In this document: positions 1 to 8,204 of the stretch, in pieces
Layout: each line of letters begins with the position of its first letter
Numbering within the stretch: position 1 is the stretch's first letter
Notes under the pieces: model-generated
Told to the model about the DNA's origin: nothing
Databases searched by the model: none
The model's input: the letters and a program-made list of their open reading frames with translations, nothing else
Translations under genes and position numbers: made by a program
NCBI RefSeq assembly: GCF_001431595.1
Contig: NZ_LDJO01000007.1
Location: 1-64,000 of the forward strand
Length of the DNA: 64,000 nucleotides
Direction of reading: 5' to 3'
From: Stenotrophomonas acidaminiphila
GTDB lineage: Bacteria > Pseudomonadota > Gammaproteobacteria > Xanthomonadales > Xanthomonadaceae

Positions 1-28
1 GTAGGTCATCGCCAGGGGCTTTATCCCC

Positions 29-68
29 AAACCCCCGCTGCCTATGCAGCGGGGGTTTGCTTTTTTGC
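29..68 (+). terminator. Rho-independent terminator of a gene left of the window
   Basis: A perfect 13-bp stem (29-41 with 46-58, loop CTAT) is followed by GC and six T residues. It should end a plus-strand transcript whose gene lies outside the window. Confidence 0.85.
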
Positions 69-100
69 CGCATCCAAAACCCGGATGTCGCATAAACCAG

Positions 101-122
101 AACGGCGCCTAAAGGCGCCGTT
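101..122. repeat. Palindrome AACGGCGCC copy 1
   Basis: AACGGCGCCT at 101-110 pairs perfectly with AGGCGCCGTT at 113-122. The same arm recurs 200 bp away. There is no strong T-run on either side, so it may be a terminator-like or REP-like hairpin for the fabAB transcript arriving on the minus strand. Confidence 0.5.
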
Positions 123-301
123 GGCGTTTTCCACGCCCTCAGATCAGCGTGGCTGCGGGTGTTGCACGGCGACGGCCGCCCTGCAGGCGCGCGACACAGA
201 GAAAGGCCACGGGCCTGGCGGCTGCGCCGGAACGGAGCCTCGCAAGCGAACGCGTGCAGCACGGGCTGCCTCACGTAGATCCGCGACCACCGCGCATACG
301 A

Positions 302-325
302 CAACGGCGCCAAAAGGCGCCGTTG
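302..325. repeat. Palindrome AACGGCGCC copy 2
   Basis: CAACGGCGCC at 302-311 pairs with GGCGCCGTTG at 316-325 around an AAAA loop, 26 bp beyond the fabB stop codon. On the minus strand it lies where a fabB terminator would be, but a classical U-tract is missing. Confidence 0.5.
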
Positions 326-350
326 CTTGAACCTCCTCGATGTCCCGCCC

Positions 351-1559
351 TTACACCCGGCCGAACACCAGCGTCGCGTTCGTACCCCCAAAACCAAAGC
401 TGTTCGACATCACCGTCTCAAGACGCCCTTCCTGCGTCTGACGGAGTATCGGGAAGCCTTCCGCGCGCGGATCCAGCGTCTCGATGTTCGCTGAGCCGGC
501 CATGAAGCCGTCACGCATCATCAGCAGGCAGAAGATCGCCTCGTGCACGCTGGCCGCGCCGAGCGAGTGGCCGGACAGCGCCTTGGTCGAGGAGATCGGC
601 GGCACCCGCTCGCCGAAGACCTCGCGCACCGCACCCAGCTCGGTGATGTCGCCCAGCGGGGTGGAGGTGCCGTGGGTATTGAGGTAATCGATCGGGCGGT
701 CGATGCCGGCCAGCGCCATGTGCATGCAGCGCACCGCGCCTTCGCCGGACGGGGCGACCATGTCGGCACCGTCGGACGTCACGCCGTAGCCGATCAGTTC
801 GGCATGGATATGCGCGCCGCGCGCCATGGCGTGGTCGTAGTCTTCCAGTACCAGCATGCCGGCGCCGCCGGCGATGACGAAGCCGTCGCGGTTGGCGTCA
901 TAGGGGCGCGACGCGGATGCCGGGGTGTCGTTGAAGCCGGTGGACAGCGCGCCCATGGCATCGAACATCACGCTCATCGACCAGTGCAGGTCCTCGCCGC
1001 CGCCGGCGAACACGATGTCCTGCGCGCCGTGGCGGATCAGGTCGGCGGCCGCGCCGATGCAGTGCGCCGAGGTGGCGCAGGCAGCCGACAGCGAGTAGCT
1101 CAGTCCCTTGATGCTGAAGGCGGTGGCCAGGTTGGCCGAGACCGTCGAGCACATCGTGCGCGGCACCATGTACGGGCCGACCTTGCGCACGCCGCGGTTG
1201 CGCAGCAGGTCGGCGGCTTCCACCTGCCACTGGCTGGAGCCGCCGCCGGAGCCGGCGATCAGGCCGGTACGGACATTGCTGACCTGGGCCTGGTCCAGGC
1301 CGGCGTCGGCGATGGCATCGCGCAGGGCGATGTAGCTGTAGGCCGCCGCGTCGCTCATGAAACGCTTGAGCTTGCGGTCGATCTGCGCGTCCAGGTCGAT
1401 GTCGACGCGGCCGCCGATCTGGCTGCGCAGGCCGGCTTCGGCATGGTCGGGCAGGGCGACGATGCCGGGACGGCTTTCGCGCAGGGCACTGGAAACGGTA
1501 TCCAGATCGTTGCCAAGGCAGGAGTTGATCCCCATGCCGGTGATGACGACACGACGCAT
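351..1559 (-). CDS. fabB: Beta-ketoacyl-ACP synthase I
   Basis: This cytoplasmic 402-residue condensing enzyme of type II fatty acid synthesis is needed to elongate unsaturated acyl-ACPs. The full catalytic set can be seen: nucleophilic Cys161 (SAACATSA), His296 (NTHGTSTP), Lys326 and His331 (SGHSLGA). These positions match the E. coli FabB spacing, and the length is normal for the family. Its ATG overlaps the fabA stop codon (TGATG), so the two are translationally coupled in the usual fabA-fabB operon. FabF (KAS II) is the nearest alternative, but the pairing with fabA favours FabB. Confidence 0.96.
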   Translation of the reverse strand: MRRVVITGMGINSCLGNDLDTVSSALRESRPGIVALPDHAEAGLRSQIGGRVDIDLDAQIDRKLKRFMSDAAAYSYIALRDAIADAGLDQAQVSNVRTGLIAGSGGGSSQWQVEAADLLRNRGVRKVGPYMVPRTMCSTVSANLATAFSIKGLSYSLSAACATSAHCIGAAADLIRHGAQDIVFAGGGEDLHWSMSVMFDAMGALSTGFNDTPASASRPYDANRDGFVIAGGAGMLVLEDYDHAMARGAHIHAELIGYGVTSDGADMVAPSGEGAVRCMHMALAGIDRPIDYLNTHGTSTPLGDITELGAVREVFGERVPPISSTKALSGHSLGAASVHEAIFCLLMMRDGFMAGSANIETLDPRAEGFPILRQTQEGRLETVMSNSFGFGGTNATLVFGRV

Positions 1560-2074
1560 CAGAAGCTCTCGGTGGAAGTGAACAGGCCCACGCGCAGGTC
1601 CTTGGCGGTATAGATCTCGCGCCCGTCGACCAGCATGCGGGCGTCGGCCTGGGCCATGACCAGCTTGCGGTTGATCACGCGCGAAATGTCGATTTCATAC
1701 TGCACCAGCCTGGCGCTGGGCAGCACCTGGCCGGTGAACTTGACCTCACCGCAGCCCAGGGCGCGGCCGCGCCCCTCGGCGCCCAGCCAGGTCAGGAAGA
1801 AGCCGGTCAGCTGCCACATCGCATCCAGGCCGAGGCAGCCAGGCATCACCGGGTCGCCGATGAAGTGGCAGCCGAAGAACCACAGGTCGGGGCGGATATC
1901 GAGCTCGGCGCGCACCAGGCCCTTGCCGTGGGGCCCCCCGTCGTCGCGGATGTCGGTGATGCGGTCGAACATCAGCATCGGGTCGTTGGGCAGGCGGCCC
2001 TTGTTGGGCCCGAACAGCTCGCCGCGGGCACTGGCCAGCAGCTGTTCGCGCGAGAACGCATTGAGACGGTTCAT
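1559..2074 (-). CDS. fabA: 3-hydroxydecanoyl-ACP dehydratase/isomerase
   Basis: FabA dehydrates 3-hydroxydecanoyl-ACP and isomerises the double bond, the branch point to unsaturated fatty acids. The 171-residue length is the family norm. The catalytic pair His70 ([14 protein letters not shown]) and Asp84 are at the expected positions. I chose the start at 2074 because it gives the standard N-terminus; the frame stays open upstream but looks non-coding. It is the first gene of the fabA-fabB operon and diverges from dinB across about 200 bp. Confidence 0.96.
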   Translation of the reverse strand: MNRLNAFSREQLLASARGELFGPNKGRLPNDPMLMFDRITDIRDDGGPHGKGLVRAELDIRPDLWFFGCHFIGDPVMPGCLGLDAMWQLTGFFLTWLGAEGRGRALGCGEVKFTGQVLPSARLVQYEIDISRVINRKLVMAQADARMLVDGREIYTAKDLRVGLFTSTESF

Positions 2075-2273
2075 CGAAGCGGTAATCCGGAGCACGAAAA
2101 CGTGGGTTAACGCCCGAGCATGCATGATGCGCGGGCTTTCAATCAACAGTTTTATCCGTACGCATCCGTAGTGTTGCGGGGAAAAGGCGGCACGTTCGTC
2201 GTAGATCGTACCGGTGCGTATGGAGCGCGGCGCTATGATGGCGGTCCTTCGTTCCGCGGTCATGTTGCTCGCC

Positions 2274-3350
2274 ATGCGCAAGATCATCCACATCGACATG
2301 GACGCGTTCTACGCGTCGGTCGAGCAGCGGGACGATCCGGCGTTGCGGGGGCGGCCGGTGGTGGTGGCCTGGCGCGGTGCCCGGTCGGTGGTATGCGCGG
2401 CCTCCTACGAGGCGCGCAGGTTCGGCGTGCGCTCGGCGATGCCCGCGGTGCGCGCCGAGCGGCTGTGTCCGGACGCGGTGTTCGTGCCGCCGGATTTCGC
2501 CCGCTACAAGGCCGTGTCGCGGCAGATCCGCGAGATCTTCCTGCAGCACACCCCGCTGGTCGAGCCGCTGTCGCTGGACGAGGCCTACCTGGACGTGAGC
2601 GGATCGCCGACCTGCGACGGCATCGCCACCGAGATCGCACGCACCATCCGTGCGCAGATCCGCGAGGTGACCTCGCTCACCGCCTCGGCCGGCATCGCGC
2701 CGAACAAGTTCCTGGCCAAGATCGCCTCCGACTGGCGCAAGCCCGATGGCCAGTTCGTGGTGCCGCCTGCGCGGGTGGAGCAGTTCCTGACGCCGCTGCC
2801 GGTCAGCCGCGTGCCCGGCGTGGGCAAGGTCATGGAAGGACGCCTGGCGGCGCTGGGCATCGCTACCGTCGGCGATCTGCGCGGGCTGCCGCTGGAGCAG
2901 CTCGAAGCGCTGTTCGGCACGTTCGGGCAACGCCTGTACCGGCGCGCGCGCGGCATCGACGAGCGCCCGGTGGAGCCCGACCAGCCGGTGCAGTCGATCT
3001 CCTCGGAGGACACGTTCGCCGAGGACCTGCGGCTGGGCGAGTTCGACGAACTGATCGCCCAGCTGGCGGCGCGGACGTGGCGCGCGACCGGGCGCACCGA
3101 ACGCATCGGCCATACCGTGGTGCTCAAGCTCAAGACCGCCCAGTTCCGGATCCTCACCCGCAGCCTCACGCCGGATGCGCCGCCGGCCTCGGAGGAGGAA
3201 CTGCGCGACATCGCGCTGGCGCTGTGCCAGCGCGTGCAGCTGCCGCCGGACACGCGCTACCGGCTGGTGGGCGTGGGCCTGTCCGGGTTCCGCGACCGCG
3301 AGGATACGGTGGTGCAGGGCGACCTTTTCCGCGATGCGGCCGTGGACTGA
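2274..3350 (+). CDS. dinB: DNA polymerase IV (Y family)
   Basis: This 358-residue translesion polymerase has the Y-family layout. The palm begins [10 protein letters not shown] with metal ligand Asp8 and steric-gate Phe12. The second acidic pair is Asp102/Glu103 in [10 protein letters not shown] helix-hairpin-helix thumb ([17 protein letters not shown]) and a little-finger domain follow. I chose the ATG at 2274 because the homologous N-terminus starts there; an in-frame ATG at 2262 is possible. TATGAT at 2234-2239 could be a -10 element. I saw no clear LexA box. The C-terminus lacks an obvious clamp-binding peptide, though I did not test this rigorously. Confidence 0.94.
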   Translation: MRKIIHIDMDAFYASVEQRDDPALRGRPVVVAWRGARSVVCAASYEARRFGVRSAMPAVRAERLCPDAVFVPPDFARYKAVSRQIREIFLQHTPLVEPLSLDEAYLDVSGSPTCDGIATEIARTIRAQIREVTSLTASAGIAPNKFLAKIASDWRKPDGQFVVPPARVEQFLTPLPVSRVPGVGKVMEGRLAALGIATVGDLRGLPLEQLEALFGTFGQRLYRRARGIDERPVEPDQPVQSISSEDTFAEDLRLGEFDELIAQLAARTWRATGRTERIGHTVVLKLKTAQFRILTRSLTPDAPPASEEELRDIALALCQRVQLPPDTRYRLVGVGLSGFRDREDTVVQGDLFRDAAVD

Positions 3351-3368
3351 CGGGTTTCCGCGCCCCGG

Positions 3369-3374
3369 TACAAT
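3369..3374 (+). promoter_or_regulatory. Candidate -10 element of gph
   Basis: TACAAT lies 28 nt before the gph start codon, in the short gap after dinB. The same hexamer precedes several other genes in this window. No good -35 element is visible. Confidence 0.3.
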
Positions 3375-3402
3375 CGACGGTTCACTGTCATGGAGTGGGT
3401 GC

Positions 3403-4050
3403 GTGGGCATTGCAGCGCTGGTATTCGATCTGGACGGTACGCTGGTGGACAGCGCCGAGGACATCGCCGAGGCGATCAACCGCTCGCTGGAGGAGCTGTC
3501 ACTGTCGCGCGTGTCCGAGGCGACGGTCCGCAGCTGGATCGGCGAAGGCGTGCGCCGCCTGGTCGCCATCGCGCTGGCGCACGCCGGCAGCGAGCGCACG
3601 CCGGACGAGGTGATGCCGCTGTTCATGCGCCACTACCATGACTGCCTGCTGCGCAGCCCGCGCCTGTACGACGGCGTGGCCGACGCCCTGCAGCAGGCGC
3701 AGGCGCGTGGGCTGCCGATGGCGATCTGCACCAACAAGCCATCGGCACTGGTACCGCCGCTGCTCGCGCACCTGGGCATCGCCGGATACTTCGCGCACAT
3801 CGTCGGTGGCGACACGCTGCCGCAGCGCAAGCCGTCGCCCGAGCCGGTACTGCATGCGGCGCGGCTGCTCGGCCGCGCGCCGGCGCAGTGCCTGATGGTC
3901 GGTGACTCGGCCACCGACCTGGAGGCGGCCAACGCCGCCGGCATGCCCATCGCCCTGGTGCGCTACGGTTACCCGCGCGATCTCGACCTGGATGCGGCCG
4001 GTGCGGTCGCGGTGATCGACGATATGCGGGAACTGCTCGCAGGCGTCTGA
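3403..4050 (+). CDS. gph: Phosphoglycolate phosphatase (HAD superfamily)
   Basis: This 215-residue HAD hydrolase probably removes phosphate from 2-phosphoglycolate formed during repair of oxidised DNA ends. HAD motif I is FDLDGTLVD, with nucleophile Asp9 and acid Asp11. Motif II lies in the CTNKPS segment, the lysine of motif III in PQRKPSPEP, and motif IV in MVGDSATDLEAA. The helical cap fits subclass I. The start is a GTG with a GGAG box 7 nt upstream; there is no better in-frame ATG. Substrate is by family resemblance; related sugar-phosphate phosphatases are alternatives. Confidence 0.85.
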   Translation: MGIAALVFDLDGTLVDSAEDIAEAINRSLEELSLSRVSEATVRSWIGEGVRRLVAIALAHAGSERTPDEVMPLFMRHYHDCLLRSPRLYDGVADALQQAQARGLPMAICTNKPSALVPPLLAHLGIAGYFAHIVGGDTLPQRKPSPEPVLHAARLLGRAPAQCLMVGDSATDLEAANAAGMPIALVRYGYPRDLDLDAAGAVAVIDDMRELLAGV

Positions 4051-4159
4051 GCGACGATTCGCCGGCCTGTGCGGCGCGCGGGCATGGTGCCAGGCGCCGC
4101 CCGGTCCACTGCCGGACGTCCGGCGTGGATGATGCCGGCATGGCCCTCGTGGTCATGGA

Positions 4160-4190
4160 ACGACGCCCCGGCATGAGGCCGGAGCGTCGT
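4160..4190 (-). terminator. Hairpin downstream of btuB
   Basis: ACGACGC (4160-4166) pairs with GCGTCGT (4184-4190), and an inner CCGGC/GCCGG stem closes around ATGAG. It lies just past the btuB stop on the minus strand and is followed only by TTCC, so termination would be weak. Confidence 0.4.
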
Positions 4191-4212
4191 CGGAGCCGCC
4201 GTGGTGGCCGCT

Positions 4213-6069
4213 TCAGCGCGAGCGGTAGCGCAGCGTCAACTGGTACTCGCGACCGGGCTGGTTGTACCAGGCCACGGTTTCGTACTCGCGATCGAACACG
4301 TTGGCCGCCCGGGCCTGCAGGCTCCATGCCTCGTTGATGGCGTACTCCACGCGCAGGTCCACCGTGCCGTAGCCGGCCAGGCGCAGGCTGTTGGCGACGT
4401 TGTCGAAACGGTGCCCGGTGGCGGTGGCGGTCACGCCCACGCGCAGCGGCCCGAAGCCACGATCCACGTCGAGGCGGCCGCTGCTGCGGGCACGGCGTGG
4501 CAGCCAGTTGTCGTAGCTGGCCGCGCCGCGGGTGTGGTCGCGCGGATCGGTGAAGCTGGCCTGGGCGTTGATGTCGAACCCGGCCAGCGATGCGAAGCCG
4601 GTCAGCTCGGCACCGCGGATGCGCGCCTTGGCGATGTTGTACGGGGTATAGGTGCTGTCCAGCGCGATCAACTGGTCGATGCGGCTTTCGTAGGCGTTGA
4701 AGGTCCAGTTCCAGCCCTCGCCGTACTGCGCGATGCCGACGTTCACGCTGGTGGATTCCTCCGGCTTCAATGCCGGGTTGCTCGACCACGGGAAGTACAG
4801 GTCGTTGAAGGTCGGTGCCTTGAAGCCGGTGCCGGCGCTGGCGGTGAGGCGCAGGCCGTGGCCGAGCGCCAGACCGTAGCCGAGGCTGCCGGTGGTGTGG
4901 TTGCCGAACTGCTCGTTGTCGTCGTTGCGCACGCTGGCCTGCAGCGAGTGCGCGCCGAAGCGGCCCTGGTACTCGGCGAACACGCCGGTGTTGTCGCGGC
5001 TGTCGATCGAATAGGCGGTGGTGCTGGTCACCTGGTCCTTCTGCCAGTCGCCGCCGACGCTCAGCTGCTGGCCCTCGGCGAACAGGAAGTCGCCCTGCAC
5101 GCTGGCGGTGTCGCGGCGCGTGTCGAAGGTGGAAACGAAGCTGCGCTTGCCGGCCTGGACGTAGTAGCTGTCGGCCTGGTCGTCGTTGCGGCCCACCTGG
5201 ACGGACAGGCCGAACGCGTCACCCGGGGTCCAGCGCAGCTTGCCGCCGTATACCCGCTGCTGGTTGTCGGCCTCGTTGCCGCCATAGATGCTGCCGTCGT
5301 ACTGGTTGCGGCTGGCGGCGTCGAGCATGTGGCCTTCCACGCTCAGGGTTTCGCCCAGCGCGTAGCCGCCGCGCACGTTGAGCGAGGTGTTGCGGTAGCC
5401 GTCGCGGTCGGGCTCGTCGACATAGCAGCCCTGGAACAGCGTGGCCGACCCGTTGCACGCGTTGATGCCGTCGGTCTTCTGCCAGGCGCCCTGCGCCGAC
5501 ACCCAGCCGCGTTCGCCGCGGTTGCTGAACCCGGCGCTGGCCTGGCGCAGGTTGTGGCTGCCGGCGGTCAGTGCCAGGTTCTGTTGCAGGCCCTGGCCGG
5601 CGGCGCGGGTGAAGATCTGGATGACGCCGCCGATCGCCTCGGAGCCGTACAGGCTCGAACGCGGCCCGCGCACGATCTCCACGCGCTCGATCTGGTCGAT
5701 CGGCAGGTCCTGCAGCGCCGGCATGCCGCTGGAGGCGGCGCCGATGCGCACGCCGTCGACCAGCACCAGTACCTGGCTTGAGGCGCTGCCGCGCATGAAC
5801 AGCGAGGTGATCTTGCCGGGGCCGCCCTGGTTGACGAAGTCCAGGCCGGCGCGGCCGCGCAGCAGGTCCATCAGCGAGGCGGCCTGGCTGCGGTCGATCT
5901 GCTCGCGGTCGATCACCTGCACCGGCACCACGCTGTCGGCGATGGAAACCGGTGTACGGGTGGCGGTGACCACCACGTCGTCGAGTTCGGTGGGCGCCTG
6001 CTCGGCGCTGGCGATGCCCGGCAGCGCCAGCGCAAGGGCGAGGGAAAGGGTGTGGTATGGCAGTTTCAT
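4213..6069 (-). CDS. btuB: TonB-dependent vitamin B12 outer-membrane receptor
   Basis: This 618-residue receptor has a signal peptide (residues 1-22, ending GIASA), then a TonB box (DDVVVTATRTP, about 30-40). A plug domain follows (residues 45-160, with RGPRSSLYGSEAIGG), then a 22-strand barrel with TonB-dependent C-terminal motifs ending in an aromatic/charged strand (YQLTLRYRSR). The size is typical of BtuB. AGGAG lies 5 nt before the ATG. The cobalamin riboswitch directly upstream on the same strand makes the B12 assignment strong. It imports cobamides that the divergent cobTCS genes remodel. Confidence 0.93.
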   Translation of the reverse strand: MKLPYHTLSLALALALPGIASAEQAPTELDDVVVTATRTPVSIADSVVPVQVIDREQIDRSQAASLMDLLRGRAGLDFVNQGGPGKITSLFMRGSASSQVLVLVDGVRIGAASSGMPALQDLPIDQIERVEIVRGPRSSLYGSEAIGGVIQIFTRAAGQGLQQNLALTAGSHNLRQASAGFSNRGERGWVSAQGAWQKTDGINACNGSATLFQGCYVDEPDRDGYRNTSLNVRGGYALGETLSVEGHMLDAASRNQYDGSIYGGNEADNQQRVYGGKLRWTPGDAFGLSVQVGRNDDQADSYYVQAGKRSFVSTFDTRRDTASVQGDFLFAEGQQLSVGGDWQKDQVTSTTAYSIDSRDNTGVFAEYQGRFGAHSLQASVRNDDNEQFGNHTTGSLGYGLALGHGLRLTASAGTGFKAPTFNDLYFPWSSNPALKPEESTSVNVGIAQYGEGWNWTFNAYESRIDQLIALDSTYTPYNIAKARIRGAELTGFASLAGFDINAQASFTDPRDHTRGAASYDNWLPRRARSSGRLDVDRGFGPLRVGVTATATGHRFDNVANSLRLAGYGTVDLRVEYAINEAWSLQARAANVFDREYETVAWYNQPGREYQLTLRYRSR

Positions 6070-6081
6070 CTGAACTCCTGG

Positions 6082-6103
6082 ATCCGCGCGCTCCCGCGCG
6101 GAT
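6082..6103 (-). promoter_or_regulatory. Hairpin next to the btuB ribosome binding site
   Basis: A perfect 9-bp stem (6082-6090 with 6095-6103) carries a 4-nt loop that reads GGAG on the transcript. It lies 2 nt upstream of the real AGGAG (6075-6079). A GCCTCC segment at about 6110-6116 could pair with either GGAG. This looks like the translational expression platform of the riboswitch; that role is an inference. Confidence 0.5.
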
Positions 6104-6189
6104 GGACGGTGGAGGCTGCCAGGAGAAGGGAAACGACGGAGTGCGCGCACGGCGCCACTGCCGCCGCCATGCCCTCCGCATCGCAACCA

Positions 6190-6412
6190 GTCGGCTTCCG
6201 GGCCGGTCTCCGGGCTCGCAGGCGAAGCGCGCATCGACGCTTCCGGCCAGGCGCCTTCCCGTGCGATGGATGCACAGTGGCGGTATGCCTGTCCTTGTCC
6301 TGCTTACCGTTGCGGGGGCAGCGCCGGACTGGCGCGGGCCAGGATGTTCCTGGCAGGCGCGGCACCGGCTTCCCGTTTCAACCGGCCAGAGCGAGTCCGG
6401 CCGGTCACCCGA
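6190..6412 (-). ncRNA. Cobalamin riboswitch of btuB
   Basis: On the minus strand the leader carries the conserved cobalamin-aptamer blocks in order. The GGTTGAAACGGGAAGCCGG block is at 6363-6386. The core GCTGCCCCCGCAACGGTAAG is at 6302-6322. CACTG and GGGAAGGCGC segments follow. Last is the B12 box AGCCCGGAGACCGGCC at 6201-6216. Ligand binding normally represses translation or transcription of the downstream gene. The outer P1 boundaries are approximate. The aptamer ends about 120 nt before the btuB start. Confidence 0.95.
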
Positions 6413-6422
6413 AAGTGCGGGC

Positions 6423-6428
6423 ATTCTA
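6423..6428 (-). promoter_or_regulatory. Candidate -10 element of the btuB leader
   Basis: TAGAAT on the minus strand would start transcription about 4-8 nt before the riboswitch aptamer. No convincing -35 element is visible. Confidence 0.45.
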
Positions 6429-6516
6429 TGCCATCACCCGCCGCGCTGCCGGGGGAGACCGGTGTGGGGCAGGCGGCGGCGCCCGCCACGGCACATCGTG
6501 CAGGCGCCATGCGCCC

Positions 6517-6522
6517 TACAAT
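6517..6522 (+). promoter_or_regulatory. Candidate -10 element of cobTCS
   Basis: TACAAT lies 30 nt upstream of the cobT GTG start. No riboswitch is seen on this strand, so cobTCS is probably not controlled by the btuB aptamer. Confidence 0.35.
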
Positions 6523-6552
6523 GCGCGATTGCAACGCGGTATCGGAACACAC

Positions 6553-7623
6553 GTGACAGACGCATGGTTCACCCGGGCCTGCCCCGCGCCTTCGCAGGCG
6601 CACCGGCAGCGTGCCATCGCCCGCCAGCGGCAACTGACCAAACCCGAGGGGGCGCTGGGGCGCCTGGAAACCCTCGCCATCGAACTGGCCGCTCTGCAGG
6701 GGCGCGAGCAGCCGCAGGCCACGCGGGTACCGGTGCTGGTGTTCGCCGGCGACCATGGCATCGCCGCACAGGGCGTGTCGGCGTATCCGGCGGAAGTGAC
6801 GGTGCAGATGCTGCGCAACTTCGCCACCGGTGGCGCCGCCATTGCCGTGCTGGCGCGCGAACTGGGCGTGCCGCTGCATGTCTGGGACGTGGGCAGCCTG
6901 GCCGATGCGCCGGTCAGCGGCGTGACCTGTGACAAGCCGCGTCGCGGCACCGACGATTTCACCGCCGGTCCGGCCATGGCCGCGGCCGACCTGGATGCGG
7001 TGTTTGCCGCCGGCCGGCGCGCGGTGTCCGCGGCCTGCGGCGATGGCGCCGACCTGCTGCTGCTTGGCGAGATGGGCATCGGCAACACCACCTCGGCCAG
7101 CGCGCTGGCAGCGGTGCTGGGGCCGTTGCCGCTGGCGGAACTGGTGGGGGCCGGCACCGGCCTGGATGCGGCGCGCATCGCCCACAAGCAGGCCGTGATC
7201 GCACGGGCGCTGGCGCTGCACGGTGCCGCGATTACCGCGGCCGGGGACCCGGGCCGCGAGGCCCTGTGCCGCGTCGGTGGGCTCGAGATCGCGGCACTGG
7301 CCGCGGCCATGATCGCCGCCGCCCAGCGTGGCGTGCCGGTGCTGGTCGACGGCTTCATCGTCTCCGCCGCGGCGTTGGCGGCGGTGCGCATCAATCCTTC
7401 GCTGCGGCCGTGGCTGCTGTTCTCGCACCGCTCCGCCGAGCGTGGCCACGCACGCGTACTGGAGCAGCTGCAGGCCGACCCGCTGCTGCAGCTGGACCTG
7501 CGCCTGGGCGAAGGTTCCGGCGCGGCGCTGGCGCTGCCGCTGCTGCGCCTGGCCAGCGCGCTGCACAACGGCATGGCGACGTTCGCCGAAGCCGCGGTTG
7601 CCGACCGGAGCGCCGCGCCATGA
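6553..7623 (+). CDS. cobT: Nicotinate-nucleotide-dimethylbenzimidazole phosphoribosyltransferase
   Basis: CobT makes alpha-ribazole-5'-phosphate, the lower ligand of cobalamin, from nicotinate mononucleotide and a base. The 356-residue length fits. Family motifs are the N-terminal LTKPEGALGRLE, FAGDHGIA, GEMGIGNTTSASA, VDGFIVSAAAL, and the C-terminal RLGEGSGAALALPLL with the likely catalytic base Glu320. The GTG at 6553 is the only sensible in-frame start near the homologous N-terminus; a nearby ATG is out of frame. Its stop overlaps the cobC start (ATGA). The cobU/cobP partner is not adjacent in this window. Confidence 0.95.
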   Translation: MTDAWFTRACPAPSQAHRQRAIARQRQLTKPEGALGRLETLAIELAALQGREQPQATRVPVLVFAGDHGIAAQGVSAYPAEVTVQMLRNFATGGAAIAVLARELGVPLHVWDVGSLADAPVSGVTCDKPRRGTDDFTAGPAMAAADLDAVFAAGRRAVSAACGDGADLLLLGEMGIGNTTSASALAAVLGPLPLAELVGAGTGLDAARIAHKQAVIARALALHGAAITAAGDPGREALCRVGGLEIAALAAAMIAAAQRGVPVLVDGFIVSAAALAAVRINPSLRPWLLFSHRSAERGHARVLEQLQADPLLQLDLRLGEGSGAALALPLLRLASALHNGMATFAEAAVADRSAAP

Positions 7624-8204
7624 TCCTGGACCTGATGCGCCATGCCTCCACCGGCCGCCAGGGCCATCTGGACGGCCGCAGCGATCCGCCCTTGCTCGAC
7701 GGCGCGGTGGACGCGCTGCTGCAGCGCCACGGTGATGGCCAGTGGAGCCGGGTGATCGCCTCGCCGCGGCGCCGTGCGCTGGATACCGCCACCGCGCTGC
7801 TTGCCGGTCGCGAACTGTTCTGCGAAATCCACCCGGACTGGGCCGAACTGGATTTCGGCGACTGGGACGGGCGCCATTACGACGAGATCCCCGCCGAACT
7901 GCTGGCCGGGCTCTACGACGCGCCGCATGCCGTGGTGCCGCCCAACGGCGAGAGCTGGCAGCAGTTCCAGCAGCGCGTCGATGCCCAGCTGCAGCGGCTG
8001 CTGGACGAGGACGAGCATGACGGACCGGTGCTGGTGGTCAGTCATGCCGGCGTACTGCGGCTGGTGGTGTCGCGCGTGTGTGGCATCCCGCTGGCGGCCC
8101 TGTGGGCGATGCGCATCGATTACGGCACCCGCGTGCGCCTGCGCGTGGAGCGCGCGCAGGACGGACAGGTGTGGGGCGAGCTGCTGGAGTTGTGCCAGCC
8201 GTGA
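7620..8204 (+). CDS. cobC: Alpha-ribazole phosphatase (histidine phosphatase)
   Basis: This 194-residue histidine phosphatase has the phosphohistidine motif LMRHAST (His8), a second arginine in SPRRRALDTA, the acid in WAELDFGDWDG, and the C-terminal catalytic His in VVSHAGVLR. It would dephosphorylate alpha-ribazole phosphate or cobalamin phosphate. Fusion by overlap to both cobT and cobS (ATGA and GTGA junctions) supports the nucleotide-loop role over a general phosphoglycerate-mutase-like role. Confidence 0.88.
   Translation: MILDLMRHASTGRQGHLDGRSDPPLLDGAVDALLQRHGDGQWSRVIASPRRRALDTATALLAGRELFCEIHPDWAELDFGDWDGRHYDEIPAELLAGLYDAPHAVVPPNGESWQQFQQRVDAQLQRLLDEDEHDGPVLVVSHAGVLRLVVSRVCGIPLAALWAMRIDYGTRVRLRVERAQDGQVWGELLELCQP

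Larger units (their letters stand above)
69..350. other. Non-coding stretch downstream of fabB
   Basis: There is no convincing gene here. Short open frames are proline/arginine-rich and have no ribosome binding site. The only structure I see is two near-identical palindromes at 101-122 and 302-325, listed separately. Confidence 0.6.

Noticed and set aside
85-505. Short plus-strand frames in the first 500 bases
   Set aside because: They have no ribosome binding site, span palindromes and partly lie antisense to fabB.
2075-2273. LexA operator upstream of dinB
   Set aside because: No palindrome resembling known proteobacterial or xanthomonad SOS boxes is visible; only a TATGAT hexamer.
4201-5781. 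A 526-codon plus-strand frame antisense to btuB
   Set aside because: No motif resemblance, whereas btuB has signal peptide, TonB box, plug and riboswitch.
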